Source: Prevotella sp. (GTDB lineage: Bacteria; Bacteroidota; Bacteroidia; Bacteroidales; Bacteroidaceae). From it: a stretch of 64,000 nt of DNA. The DNA lies in the NCBI GenBank assembly GCA_016285075.1, contig JAEEQB010000010.1, positions 1 through 64,000 on the forward strand, given 5' to 3'. Of this stretch, positions 34,450 through 43,900 are shown piece after piece. The translations under genes were made by a program, and so were the position numbers. Every line of letters starts with the position of its first letter. Within the stretch, counting starts at the first letter, position 1. The notes under the pieces were generated by a model. It made no database searches. It had not been told where the DNA came from and was given only the letters and a program-made list of their open reading frames with translations.

Positions 34450-34705
34450 GTCAAAAGGAAAACCGGACGACGGCAAGTACTTAGACTTTCATAAAAAAGA
34501 TTGTTTTAGGTTAGTAATAATATTCATAGTTTTAGGTTTTTAGTTATTGGTTAAAGATTGGTTAGTTTTTCAGTAGGTTATTGGCAAGGTGAAAGAGATT
34601 GCCTGAAGGATAACAAAAGACGGAGCAAGTGGCTCCTTATTTTAGAAATCATTTTATTTCAATAACCGCGACAGCCCTCGGAAGTGATTCCCAGGGCTGT
34701 TTCTT
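34450..34705 (+). ncRNA. Putative small non-coding RNA, unknown family
   Basis: Bounded by the -7 box at 34438-34445 and a terminator-like hairpin at 34670-34705 (ACAGCCCT / AGGGCTGT followed by TTTCTTTT). An internal hairpin GGAGC-AAGTG-GCTCC at about 34622-34636, followed by TTATTTT, could give a shorter product. The 5' part is rich in GGTTA/TTAGGTTT words. No coding frame of note is present. I cannot match it to 6S RNA, tmRNA, RNase P or SRP RNA by eye. Boundaries are approximate. Confidence 0.5.
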
Positions 34706-34710
34706 TTGAA

Positions 34711-34838
34711 GAATCAGGGGGACAGGGAAGAATCAGGGGGACAGGTTTTTGAATGAAACCATGAAATGGATTTCACTTCAAACAACCTGTCCCCATGATT
34801 CTTGTGGTTTCATTCAAAAACCTGTCCCCCTGATTCTT
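34711..34838. repeat. REP-like inverted repeat cluster, copy 1
   Basis: A truncated head (GAATCAGGGGGACAGG, 34711-34727), then a full unit whose arms AGAATCAGGGGGACAGG and CCTGTCCCC-ATGATTCT enclose GTTTCATTCAAAAA-type inner repeats, then a further inverted copy ending CCTGTCCCCCTGATTCT. The same element stands alone at 45569-45640. Confidence 0.8.
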
Positions 34839-35157
34839 CGAGCACGAGACTTGTCGAAGATCCACTGATGGTAAGGTAGGTAATGAGAGAATCAAAGTAA
34901 AACATACTATGAAAGCCTTTGAACCACTGACACTGAAAGCGTCACCATCTGAGCGGAGACGCCTTCAACGTCTTAGGTAACAAAAAAGACAGTGCATCAG
35001 ACTGATTGCCTTGCTTCCGAAGCTTCTATTTGTGTTATACAACGGTGGAGGTGAACAGGGCAGTTAAGCAGCTGACAGTCAACAGATAAGGACATGACAG
35101 CATAGAGGCAAACGTTATACTTTTCATTAATTCCATGCATCAATAAGAAAAAAGGTG

Positions 35158-35165
35158 TAACTTTG
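35158..35165 (+). promoter_or_regulatory. -7 box of the DUF4965 gene
   Basis: TAACTTTG, 39 bp before the ATG at 35205. It supports that start over the frame opening at 35163. Confidence 0.6.
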
Positions 35166-35204
35166 CAACCAAAAACCAACCTTTCCAACTCTAAAAAGAA
35201 AAAA

Positions 35205-37370
35205 ATGAAACATGCACATTTCGTTAGTATCCTGCTGATGCTCTGGGCAGCCCCTACGGTCCTGCCGGCAACACTGTTCGAACCCTATCGCCCCACTGCG
35301 CTGCGACTGCCCTCGGTACCGCTGGTGGTAAACGACCCCTATTTCAGCATTTGGTCGCCATACGACCAGCTGAACGAAGGCGCCACCCTCCACTGGACTC
35401 ATGAGGAGAAGCCCTTGGAGGGATTCCTCAGAGTGGACGGCAAAGTGTATCAGTGGATGGGAGCCCAGAGGCAGCCTGCCACTCCTGCCCGGCAGAGGTC
35501 GGTCAGCGTGATGGCAACAAGCACTTACTATCAGTTTGACTGTGGTGACGTGACGCTCAACGTGGTATTCACAGCACCCATGCTGATTGACGACTACGAC
35601 CTGCTGTCGGCTCCTGTCAACTACATATCTTATGAGGTGCGATCTGCCAACGGACAGAAACACGACGTGCAGCTGCTGCTGACGGCTTCGCCGCTGCTGG
35701 CAGTTGCCAACCCCGACCAGCCCACGCGTCTGGTAGCTGGTGGCGATGAGGAATTTAAGTATGTGAGGTGCGGCACCATAGAACAACCCATACTGGCCAA
35801 AAAGGGCGACGGCATCTGTATTGACTGGGGATACCTCTATCTGCCTGCTGTCAACGGGCAGACAGCCATTGCCACTGCCCAACAGGCACTCGGCAGCTTT
35901 GCCAGCCAGGGATGCATAGAAAGCATTTCACAGAGGGCTGAATGCCGGGACGGCTCACAGAGGCCGCTGCTGTGCTACTGGCACGACTTCGGATTGACCA
36001 GCGGCGCTGCCAGCTATGCCATGATAGGGTACGACGAGGTGGAAGACATAGAATATATGTTCAGGCGATACAAGGCCTATTGGGCCCACAAAGGGACTGT
36101 CGGTATCGTGCAGCTCATGAAACGCATGAAGGTGGAGTATGCCGCTATCATGCAACGATGCCGCGAAATGGACCGACGTATCTACGACGATGCGCTGAAG
36201 GCCGGCAACGAGCATTATGCCGAGATGCTGTCGGCAGTGTACCGCCACGTCATGGCAGCACACAAACTGTTCCAGGACGATGAGGGCAACCTGCTCTTCT
36301 TCTCGAAAGAGAACAACTCCAACGGATGCGTCAACACCGTTGACCTCACCTATCCGGAAGCACCGCTACTGCTCTGCTACAACCCTGAACTGCAGAAAGC
36401 CATGATGACCTCAATACTCAACTACACCTACAGCGGACGATGGACGAAACCCTTCCCGGCTCACGACCTAGGCACCTACCCCATAGCCAACGGACAGGCA
36501 TATGGTGCCGACATGCCGATAGAAGAGGCCGGCAACATGCTGATTCTCGCGGCAGAGCTGTGCCGCCAGGATGCCAGCACGGCCTTTGTGGACAAATACT
36601 GGGACATCGTCACCACATGGGCAGACTATCTGGCAGAACACGGCCAGGACCCTGAGGAACAGCTGTGTACCGATGACTTCGCTGGTCACTGGGCCCACAA
36701 CGCCAACCTCGCAGTCAAGGCCATCATGGGCGTTGCGGGATATGCCGCAATGGCTAGGCTGAAAGGACTTGAGCAGCGGGCAGAGCAATACATGGAGCGT
36801 GCCAAGGCCATGGCGCGGCAATGGGAGCTGGCGGCACTCGACGGCGACCACTACCGGCTGGCTTTCGACCGTCCGGGCACCTGGAGTCAGAAATACAACA
36901 TGGTGTGGGACCGGCTGTGGCAAACGGGGATATTCGGCGAGGAGGTCATGATACGCGAGATCAACTATTATCTCACCCAGCAGCAAACCTACGGACTGCC
37001 CCTGGACTGTAGGAAAGACTATTCGAAAAACGACTGGATACTATGGACGGCCGCCATGGCCGAGAGCCGCGACACTTTCCTGAAGATGATGGAACCCGTC
37101 TACAGATACATGAACGAGACCGAAAGCAGGGTGCCTGTCAGTGACTGGTACGACACCAAGACCGCTCAGGCCGTGGGATTCAAGGCACGGTCGGTAATAG
37201 GAGGATTCTGGATGAGAGTCCTAATGGATAGGAACGTTTTCGTTAAGCCAGATGAGCAGAATGATGCTTGCATCAATTCTGCCATGGCGAGAAAAGGTCG
37301 GATGGAATCCAACGCGGAAAAGGCTACGGGCAGGCAAGCCCTGAACGGGAAAAGGAGGAAGGCGAAATGA
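35205..37370 (+). CDS. DUF4965/DUF5127/DUF1793 secreted protein (glutaminase A-like)
   Basis: 721 residues with a signal peptide (HFVSILLMLWAAPTVLPA). Domains in order are DUF5127 (opening LPSVPLVVNDPYFSIWSPYD, then TLHWTHEEKPLEG), DUF4965 (about 230-430, YDEVEDIEYMFRRYKAYWAH, NGCVNTVDLTYPEAP) and a DUF1793-type (alpha/alpha)6 domain (KPFPAHDLGTYPIANGQAYG, GHWAHNANLAVKAI, NMVWDRLWQTGIF). The architecture matches fungal glutaminase A and numerous Bacteroidota secreted proteins whose substrate is unknown; some may act on glycans. The C-terminal 40 residues are basic and poorly conserved-looking. Its stop overlaps the GH76 start (ATGA). Confidence 0.83.
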   Translation: MKHAHFVSILLMLWAAPTVLPATLFEPYRPTALRLPSVPLVVNDPYFSIWSPYDQLNEGATLHWTHEEKPLEGFLRVDGKVYQWMGAQRQPATPARQRSVSVMATSTYYQFDCGDVTLNVVFTAPMLIDDYDLLSAPVNYISYEVRSANGQKHDVQLLLTASPLLAVANPDQPTRLVAGGDEEFKYVRCGTIEQPILAKKGDGICIDWGYLYLPAVNGQTAIATAQQALGSFASQGCIESISQRAECRDGSQRPLLCYWHDFGLTSGAASYAMIGYDEVEDIEYMFRRYKAYWAHKGTVGIVQLMKRMKVEYAAIMQRCREMDRRIYDDALKAGNEHYAEMLSAVYRHVMAAHKLFQDDEGNLLFFSKENNSNGCVNTVDLTYPEAPLLLCYNPELQKAMMTSILNYTYSGRWTKPFPAHDLGTYPIANGQAYGADMPIEEAGNMLILAAELCRQDASTAFVDKYWDIVTTWADYLAEHGQDPEEQLCTDDFAGHWAHNANLAVKAIMGVAGYAAMARLKGLEQRAEQYMERAKAMARQWELAALDGDHYRLAFDRPGTWSQKYNMVWDRLWQTGIFGEEVMIREINYYLTQQQTYGLPLDCRKDYSKNDWILWTAAMAESRDTFLKMMEPVYRYMNETESRVPVSDWYDTKTAQAVGFKARSVIGGFWMRVLMDRNVFVKPDEQNDACINSAMARKGRMESNAEKATGRQALNGKRRKAK

Positions 37371-39664
37371 GAAAGGTGGAATTTGGATTATGGGTGATGC
37401 TGATTCACCTGACTGCCGTGCTGCCCCTGTGGGCTCAGAAGAACCTGGCTGACTGGAGCATCACCGACGACTGCACCATGCAGACAGCAGGGTTCGACGC
37501 TGACCTGACACCGCTCTTCGACAAGGACGACCTCACGGCCATACAGCTGCCACAGCTGAAGGGCAACGAGGAGATTGTGATGAGGGCAGGGAGGAAATAC
37601 GTGCTGAGAGGACTCTCCGTGGTCAGCGCCGACGATGAACAACAAGACCTCAAGCAGTTGGCTGTCTATGTGAGCAACGACGGCCAGCAGTGGAAACTGG
37701 TGAGAAGCCTGCAGCTGGGCTTTGACCGGAGATTTGGTGTGCAGCAGGTGAACACTCCCTATAGCGGGGCTTACGAATGGTTCAAACTGGCGCTGAAGAA
37801 TAGCTCGGGCAGCAGCGGGTTGAGGGTGGCCGAAATCCAGTTGTTCGGTTATCCCGAAAGTCATGACGGCGACACGCCCGACGTGGTCAGCGGCACCCTC
37901 AAGGGACCCGCCAAGGCACGGCTCACGGAGAACCTCAACGACAACGACCCCACCACCATGGCTGTGATAGCCGATGCCGACCGGCAGCAGATAGACAACT
38001 TCAACGGTGAACGACGCTACAACGGGCTGATCAACACATGGTTCGAATATGAACTGAAGGAGCCTGCCGTGGTCAGCGCCTATTCACTGGGAATGACTGG
38101 CAACGCCGAGCGCAACAGCCGTCCCTGCTGCTGGGAACTCATGGCAAACAACGACCGCAGCCAATGGGTGACACTCGACCTGCAGCACTATGCCGCCTCC
38201 ATGGCCATAGACCACTATGAGCAGCTTTACGTGCCGGGGGCGGCAGGGGCACACATTGACTACGGCGAGGTGGCAGAACGCATGATGAGATTCTGCGAGG
38301 AGCAGCTGGAACGACGCCAGGGCAGCACGGGCATCTACTGGATAGCCGACTGGGCCATCGATGCCGCCAGACGTAACGAGGACTGGGGCGGATACTGGTG
38401 GGCGGCTCATGGCGTGGACAACTATATAGACAGCTATCTGCGGACGCAACGGCCGGAAAGGCTCGCAAAGATGGCGGCGATGGTGGAGGGTGCAAGGATG
38501 CGCAACGGCAACACGCTGATCAACCACTTCTACGACGACATGGAGTGGATGGCGCTGGCACTGCTGCGGGCATGCGACATCAGTAGCGACATCAGACGGA
38601 AATACTGGAACGAGGTGGTGACACTGTTCAACGACATCACCGGCGCTTGGAGCGACACCTACGGCGGCGGCTTGCACTGGAACAAGGACAAGACCGGCGA
38701 CGGAAAGTACAAGAACAGCTGCGCGAACGCTCCCGCCATGATACTGGCGGCACGGCTCTACCAGCAGACCGGCGAGCAGCGCTATTTGGACTGGGCCCTG
38801 CGCATCTATGACTTTATGTCGGCCAACTGCTGCTTCCCCGACGGGGTGGTAAAGGATTATGCCACCAACAATGACCACGAGGTGACTTTCTCGTACAACC
38901 AAGGCACATGGGTGGGAGGTCTGCTGGAGCTGTACCGGATAACGGGCGAAGAGCACTATCGCACCACTGCCACGCAGCTGCTCGACCTGCTGCTCTTCGG
39001 CAAGTGGTATTCCCCCATGGGCATCATGAACGAGCGCCAGAACTTCAACCAGGACGACGGCGGACTGTTCAAGGGTATCTTCGTGAGGTATCTGGCCCAG
39101 TGGATTGTGTCGGGATGTCTGGACGATGAACGCCAGTACCGCTACGGCAAATGGCTGGTGGAACAGGCTCGTGCCGCAGTGCTGTCGGCGGTGGACAAGA
39201 CTTGGTTTGTGGTCAACCCCTACTGGACGCGGCAGTACCATCTGGAACAGGGCGATGTGCACGACACCTCGCGACAGCAGTCGGGCATGATGCTGATGGA
39301 GGCGGTAGACCTGATGAGACGCTGCGGACGGCTGAACCCCGACTACAGCGTGCCCAACGCCAACGCGGGGAGGGCGTTCAGGTATTACCGGCTGGTGATA
39401 ACCGAGACGCAGGGCGATGGCACGGTCAGGCTGGGGTCATGGAAACTGCTGGGGGGCAAGCCGACGTCCGACGGCGTGACAACGGCTCCCGCCACGGGCA
39501 GGCTGCTGCGGGACGGCAGGAGGCTCGACCTGAGGGGCATGCCTACGCGAAGGAACCGCCCGGGCATCTACATCATGAACGGAAGTAAGTATCTGGTCTC
39601 ACATCCCCTTGCTTCGCAGCTGTTCCTCGGGCAGGATGGTGACGCGGCTCTCATCGAGCTGTGA
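37367..39664 (+). CDS. GH76-like alpha-mannanase with discoidin-like domains
   Basis: 765 residues, with signal peptide FGLWVMLIHLTAVLPLWAQ. Two galactose-binding/discoidin-like segments occupy about 20-310 (VSNDGQQWKLVRSLQLGF, RVAEIQLFGYPES). The GH76 (alpha/alpha)6 domain follows: RNEDWGGYWWAAHGVDNY, the adjacent catalytic Asp pair in INHFYDDMEWMALALL, GGLHWNKDK, and DDGGLFKGIFVRYLAQW. GH76 enzymes cleave alpha-1,6-mannan backbones. The end (RLDLRGMPTRRNRPGIYIMN) resembles a type IX secretion sorting tail, which normally finishes near KYLV; here about 20 further residues run into the convergent gene (66-bp overlap). Confidence 0.85.
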   Translation: MRKVEFGLWVMLIHLTAVLPLWAQKNLADWSITDDCTMQTAGFDADLTPLFDKDDLTAIQLPQLKGNEEIVMRAGRKYVLRGLSVVSADDEQQDLKQLAVYVSNDGQQWKLVRSLQLGFDRRFGVQQVNTPYSGAYEWFKLALKNSSGSSGLRVAEIQLFGYPESHDGDTPDVVSGTLKGPAKARLTENLNDNDPTTMAVIADADRQQIDNFNGERRYNGLINTWFEYELKEPAVVSAYSLGMTGNAERNSRPCCWELMANNDRSQWVTLDLQHYAASMAIDHYEQLYVPGAAGAHIDYGEVAERMMRFCEEQLERRQGSTGIYWIADWAIDAARRNEDWGGYWWAAHGVDNYIDSYLRTQRPERLAKMAAMVEGARMRNGNTLINHFYDDMEWMALALLRACDISSDIRRKYWNEVVTLFNDITGAWSDTYGGGLHWNKDKTGDGKYKNSCANAPAMILAARLYQQTGEQRYLDWALRIYDFMSANCCFPDGVVKDYATNNDHEVTFSYNQGTWVGGLLELYRITGEEHYRTTATQLLDLLLFGKWYSPMGIMNERQNFNQDDGGLFKGIFVRYLAQWIVSGCLDDERQYRYGKWLVEQARAAVLSAVDKTWFVVNPYWTRQYHLEQGDVHDTSRQQSGMMLMEAVDLMRRCGRLNPDYSVPNANAGRAFRYYRLVITETQGDGTVRLGSWKLLGGKPTSDGVTTAPATGRLLRDGRRLDLRGMPTRRNRPGIYIMNGSKYLVSHPLASQLFLGQDGDAALIEL

Positions 39665-40957
39665 AGGGTCAAGCTGGAAGATGTCGATGAAGAACTGGTA
39701 GACGGCCTGCCTTTTGTTTGGCCCGAAGTCGTGGCCCTCGTCGGGCAGGTGAACGTTGCGCACGCGTTCGCCTGCGCCATAGAAGCCGTAGATGCGCTGC
39801 AGGAAGGGATATTCCAGTTGGGGCGTGGTGGAAGTCCAGTCGCCGCCGTCGCTGACCAGCAGCAGCGGCCTCGGGGCTATGACGGCAGCGAGCTCGGCCT
39901 CGCAGGTGCCGCCGCCCGCCAGCTGCACAGGCATGCCGCTCTCGCAGGGGCAGCCGCCGTCGAAATGGCTCGCCACATGAACCACGGGTGCTGAGGCGGT
40001 GATGCGGCTGTCGAGCAGTGAGAGCAGCACGGTGTGGGTGCCGCCGCCGCTGCCGCCGCAGGCTGCCACGCGGGTGGTATCGATATCGTTGCGCGCGGAG
40101 AGCATATAGTCCAGGAGCCTGAGTCCGCAGGCGGCCTGGAAGACATGGGCACGGGGCGTGTGGTGGTCGCCCACCTCGGCTGCCGACTGACCGTAACCGT
40201 AGAGGTCGAAGTCGACACAGATGGCTCCCATGCGGGCGAGGGTGGCCAGCCGCTGCTGCTCGTCGGCACGGTAGCGAGAAGGCCAGTGGCCGTCGGGACA
40301 GATAATGAGGGGGAAGCCGCTGCGGAAACGGGGGTCACGGCGGTAACGGCGGGTATCGGGGCTGTAGATGGTGCCGAAGACGTGCTGGCCGGGGGTGAGC
40401 TCGAGACAGATGTTCTGGGTGGTGTAGCCGTCGTGACGGCGCACGGCCGAGAGCAGCGGACGCGGACTGGGCACGCAGGAGTCGAGGAAGGCATCGATGG
40501 CCAGCAGCCGACGCACGTCCTGCCTGAGCAGGGCACGGCGCTGCTCCCACTGCTGCTCATTGCTGTAAAGGGAGGACAGGTAACGGAGCAGCTGGCGTCC
40601 CTCGTCCTCATGGCGGCGCGCGTACTCATAGCGCTTGATCTTGTAGAGGTTGCCGCTCTGCTTCCACCAGTTCCAGTCGAAGTGCTTGCAGATGTTGTCG
40701 AGCGTCTGCTCAAGGGAATAGGGACGTATGCGGAAGTCGGCATAGGTAAGGGTGACGCCGGCGGTGTCGACATTGGCGTCGAACTTGAACCTGACGTTGA
40801 ACCGACGTGCTACGTCTTCCATCACCCGGCTCACAGGGCGACGGTACTGGGTCTCATAGGTCTGGGCAGATAGGTGGAAGGAGGAAAGGTGCTGCCCGGG
40901 AAGGAACGGGAAGAGGAGGAGGAACACCCCCACGGCCCTGTAGAATCTCGTTTTCAT
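39599..40957 (-). CDS. STN-domain/acetyl-esterase fusion protein
   Basis: 452 residues with signal peptide (VGVFLLLFPFLPGQ). Residues about 35-110 (YRRPVSRVMEDVARRFNVRF, YSLEQTLDNICKHFDWNWW) fit a secretin/TonB N-terminal (STN) or DUF4974 domain. The rest is an alpha/beta hydrolase of the acetylxylan-esterase type: ICPDGHWPS, the nucleophile elbow CGGSGGGTHT, and catalytic His in LPDEGHDFG. It probably removes ester groups from plant glycans in the periplasm. The STN domain on an esterase is unusual. It is downstream of the 1376-residue enzyme (22-bp gap), and the two likely form one unit. Confidence 0.82.
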   Translation of the reverse strand: MKTRFYRAVGVFLLLFPFLPGQHLSSFHLSAQTYETQYRRPVSRVMEDVARRFNVRFKFDANVDTAGVTLTYADFRIRPYSLEQTLDNICKHFDWNWWKQSGNLYKIKRYEYARRHEDEGRQLLRYLSSLYSNEQQWEQRRALLRQDVRRLLAIDAFLDSCVPSPRPLLSAVRRHDGYTTQNICLELTPGQHVFGTIYSPDTRRYRRDPRFRSGFPLIICPDGHWPSRYRADEQQRLATLARMGAICVDFDLYGYGQSAAEVGDHHTPRAHVFQAACGLRLLDYMLSARNDIDTTRVAACGGSGGGTHTVLLSLLDSRITASAPVVHVASHFDGGCPCESGMPVQLAGGGTCEAELAAVIAPRPLLLVSDGGDWTSTTPQLEYPFLQRIYGFYGAGERVRNVHLPDEGHDFGPNKRQAVYQFFIDIFQLDPSQLDESRVTILPEEQLRSKGM

Positions 40958-40979
40958 ATCGATGGTCTGTTATCTGTTG

Positions 40980-43900
40980 TCATTGATTAACTGTCAATTT
41001 CCCCAAGTCGTTGCGTCGGGCTGCCACATGGCCGTCGACAAGAAGGGTGAGGCCTGAGCCCTGATGGTAACGCTGGCCGTCGCGATCCCAGACGATGGTG
41101 AGCACGTGGCCTCGGTAGCCGATGCCGTCGAGACAGAAGTAGTCCCACTGGTCTTGTGGCAGGAGAGGACTGACCACAATGCTGCCATCGGGCTGTGGAC
41201 GGAGGCCGCAGATGCCTGTGATGACCAGGTCGTTGAAGGTGGAGTGGTTGTAGTAGCGGCTACGTTCGCGGTCGCCCATGAGCCAGGCGCCAGTGGTTTC
41301 ATCGAGGTACTCGCCTATATAGGGGCGTCCTCGGTGATGATGGCTGGCGGCATAGAGTAGCATCTGGCGGAAGAAGGTGTTGGTGAGGATGGTGTCATGG
41401 GGCTGGTGTGGCCTGAGGTTCAGGAGGTTGGCCAGTGATGTGAGGGTTTGCGAGGTGGCGAACGGCCAGATGGCACCGTCCCATTCGCATTTGCCCACGC
41501 CATGAGTGCGGAACTGCGGATGGCGGCGCTCGGCGGTGGTGAGGCCGTAGGGGGCGGCAAAGCCCTGTTCGAGGGTGAGCTGCTGCCAGGCGACATCGTA
41601 GCTGGAGTCGGGAAGGTCGAAATACCAGGGCAGGTATCCTATGGCTTCGCGCACCTGTGCCAGGGTGTCGCCACGCAAGGTCTCGAAGAACTGGTGGCGG
41701 GGGTTCCAAAGCCTTGTGAGCATGAGGTGTGCCAAGGTGTCGGCTTTTTGGGCGTAGAGCGCGGCCTGCGTATGGTTGCCTGTCATGCGATTCATGGCAG
41801 CAAGCGCACGGGCGTTGCCGAACATATAGCTGTTGATGGTGGGACGGGCATACTGTTTTTTCCTACCGCCGCTGATGCTCTCTTCCATGCCATCCTGTAC
41901 GTCACCCTGCCAGTAAAGCCCTGAAGGCAGGCGGTTGGTGCGTTCCCAACGTGCATATTCCTCCTCGAGACGTGGTTTGAGACTCACGAGGAAAGCGGTG
42001 TCGCCCTGTACGTTGAACAGCTGCTGGACGGCATAGGGGTTCCAGCTGGAGAAACGGTTCATGCGCTCCATGGGCTGCCCGTCGTTGCCAAAGTACCAGG
42101 TGCGCAGGATCTGGTGAAGATAGGTGGTGTCGCGCAGCCACCGGCTTTCCATGACATGATGGCCGATGGCGCAGGCGATGAGGTTGTAACGGTCGGCATA
42201 GGACCGTGGTACGAGAAACTCTGTCATGCCATAGCCCACGGGAGTGCGCTTGATGTGTTTGCGAAGGGTCCACCAGCGATAATAATAGATCTCGCGGAAG
42301 TCGTCGTCGGGGCAGTCGAACAGCGGGATGTTCCGTCGCATCCAACTAGAGGATTCTGCATTAGGGATGGTGGTTACGATGTTTTCGTCCTCCATCGCAT
42401 TGAAATGCTCGGCATAATGGGCGAAGTCGTCGTACCTCAGGACGGCAGCCGAGGCATCGGCATCGAGCGAACGTGAGGTGACACGTGCAACACGGAAGGT
42501 TGCCACCTCGGACACGGCATCGGCCAGAGGCATGTCGAAATCCTGGTCGGCAGGGGTGTTGATGTCGGGCTGGCTGAACAGCGGGCCTGTGCGGAAAACG
42601 ATGCGGGAGATGCTCTCCACAGGTGTGTCGAACTGCCGCTCGCAGGCTTTCTTGCCGTTGAGATAGTAGACGGCACGATGGAGCGAGGCAGAGAGCACAG
42701 CCCTGACGTGATAGGTGGTACCTGGCTCGTAGCGGCGCAGCAGGGTGCCGAAACGTGCACCGCCCTTTACACGGATGGAGGCCGTGGAGTCGACCACGAT
42801 ACGAGAGCAGACGTTTCCACCGTCGTCGAGGAATTCTATATCCAGCTCGCCGTGGCCGGTCTGTGCTGCGCTGAGGTCAAACTCAACCTCGAGCTCTTTG
42901 GTATGAGGAATAATACGCTCGGCCTTGGCATAGTCGTAAGGATCGCTGTCGGAGAGGGTGAGTACGCCATCGCTGAAGACAATAGGACACAGACGGGGGA
43001 CATATAGGTTCCAATCGGCGAGATTGTCCAGATGAGCATGGGTTGTGGCGTTCTGGCGTACGGGGACAGGGATTCTCGACACCCATATATCCTCCTTGTT
43101 GTTGGAATAGGCCACCCAGAGGCTGCTGTCGTTTGGTATACCGTTGCTTTCCTGGATTCCACGCACATACTGCGGACCGTAGCTTTTGAATTGGCCGCCA
43201 TGCCTGAGAGGTGTTACCTCTCCGTTGACGAGGTTCAGAGTGGTATACTCGAGTCCGTCCCGGCTCAGCGAGATGGCGAGAGGCCAGCGGTATTCCGAGG
43301 GATTATAGACTGTGGCATATGTGCCGTCAGTGAGCCGCTGCCCCCATATCTTCGCATTGCTGTTGACGAAGCCTGGTGCACGGTCGCAGCCTAGGTTGCC
43401 GTTCATGTCGACAAGCCGCCAGGTGTTCCCGCCATCGGCCGAGAGACTCGTCACCGCATGCTTCCACAGCGCCACTTTACGGCCATCGGGCAACGTATAG
43501 CCTGAGAATGCCTTATAGGGCTTGTCCAGGGGGATGAGCTTGTCGCCACGGTCGGCCTCCTCCACCCACTGCATGCGCTGCATGGGGTCTGCCACCATGG
43601 CATCGACAGCGGCGACAAATGCCTTGTCCTTTGAACGCTTGTAGTAGGGATAGATGGTGTTCCGCTCATTGAATTGATGGTTGTAATAGACGAAGTAGAC
43701 AGGGCCGAACGTGCCGTCCTTCTTCACCTCTCGCACCACGCGGCCTATACCGTTGCCGTCGTTGGGATCGTCTTTCATGGTCAGGCAGATGCCGTAATTG
43801 CCAGTGGCAATCAGCTTGCCGTTAGGTGCTACATACCACCCTACGCGCTGATGCATGACGGCTTTCAGGTTGTGGGCGGCAGGAAAGTCCTTGCCTGCCT

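Larger units (their letters stand above)
34344..35204. other. Intergenic region with putative ncRNA and REP-like hairpins
   Basis: 860 bp without a supportable protein gene. It contains a promoter box and a likely non-coding transcript (34438-34705), a REP-like inverted repeat cluster (34711-34838), about 300 bp with nothing recognisable, and the promoter of the DUF4965 gene (35158-35165). Confidence 0.6.

Noticed and set aside
34711..34838. REP-like repeats as a transcription terminator or sRNA
   Set aside because: No T-tract after the hairpins and the same element occurs elsewhere without a transcript context; a repetitive element is the better explanation.
38084..39262. 392-codon minus-strand frame inside the GH76 gene
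   Set aside because: Antisense shadow of a well-supported GH76 domain, no signal peptide or family motif.
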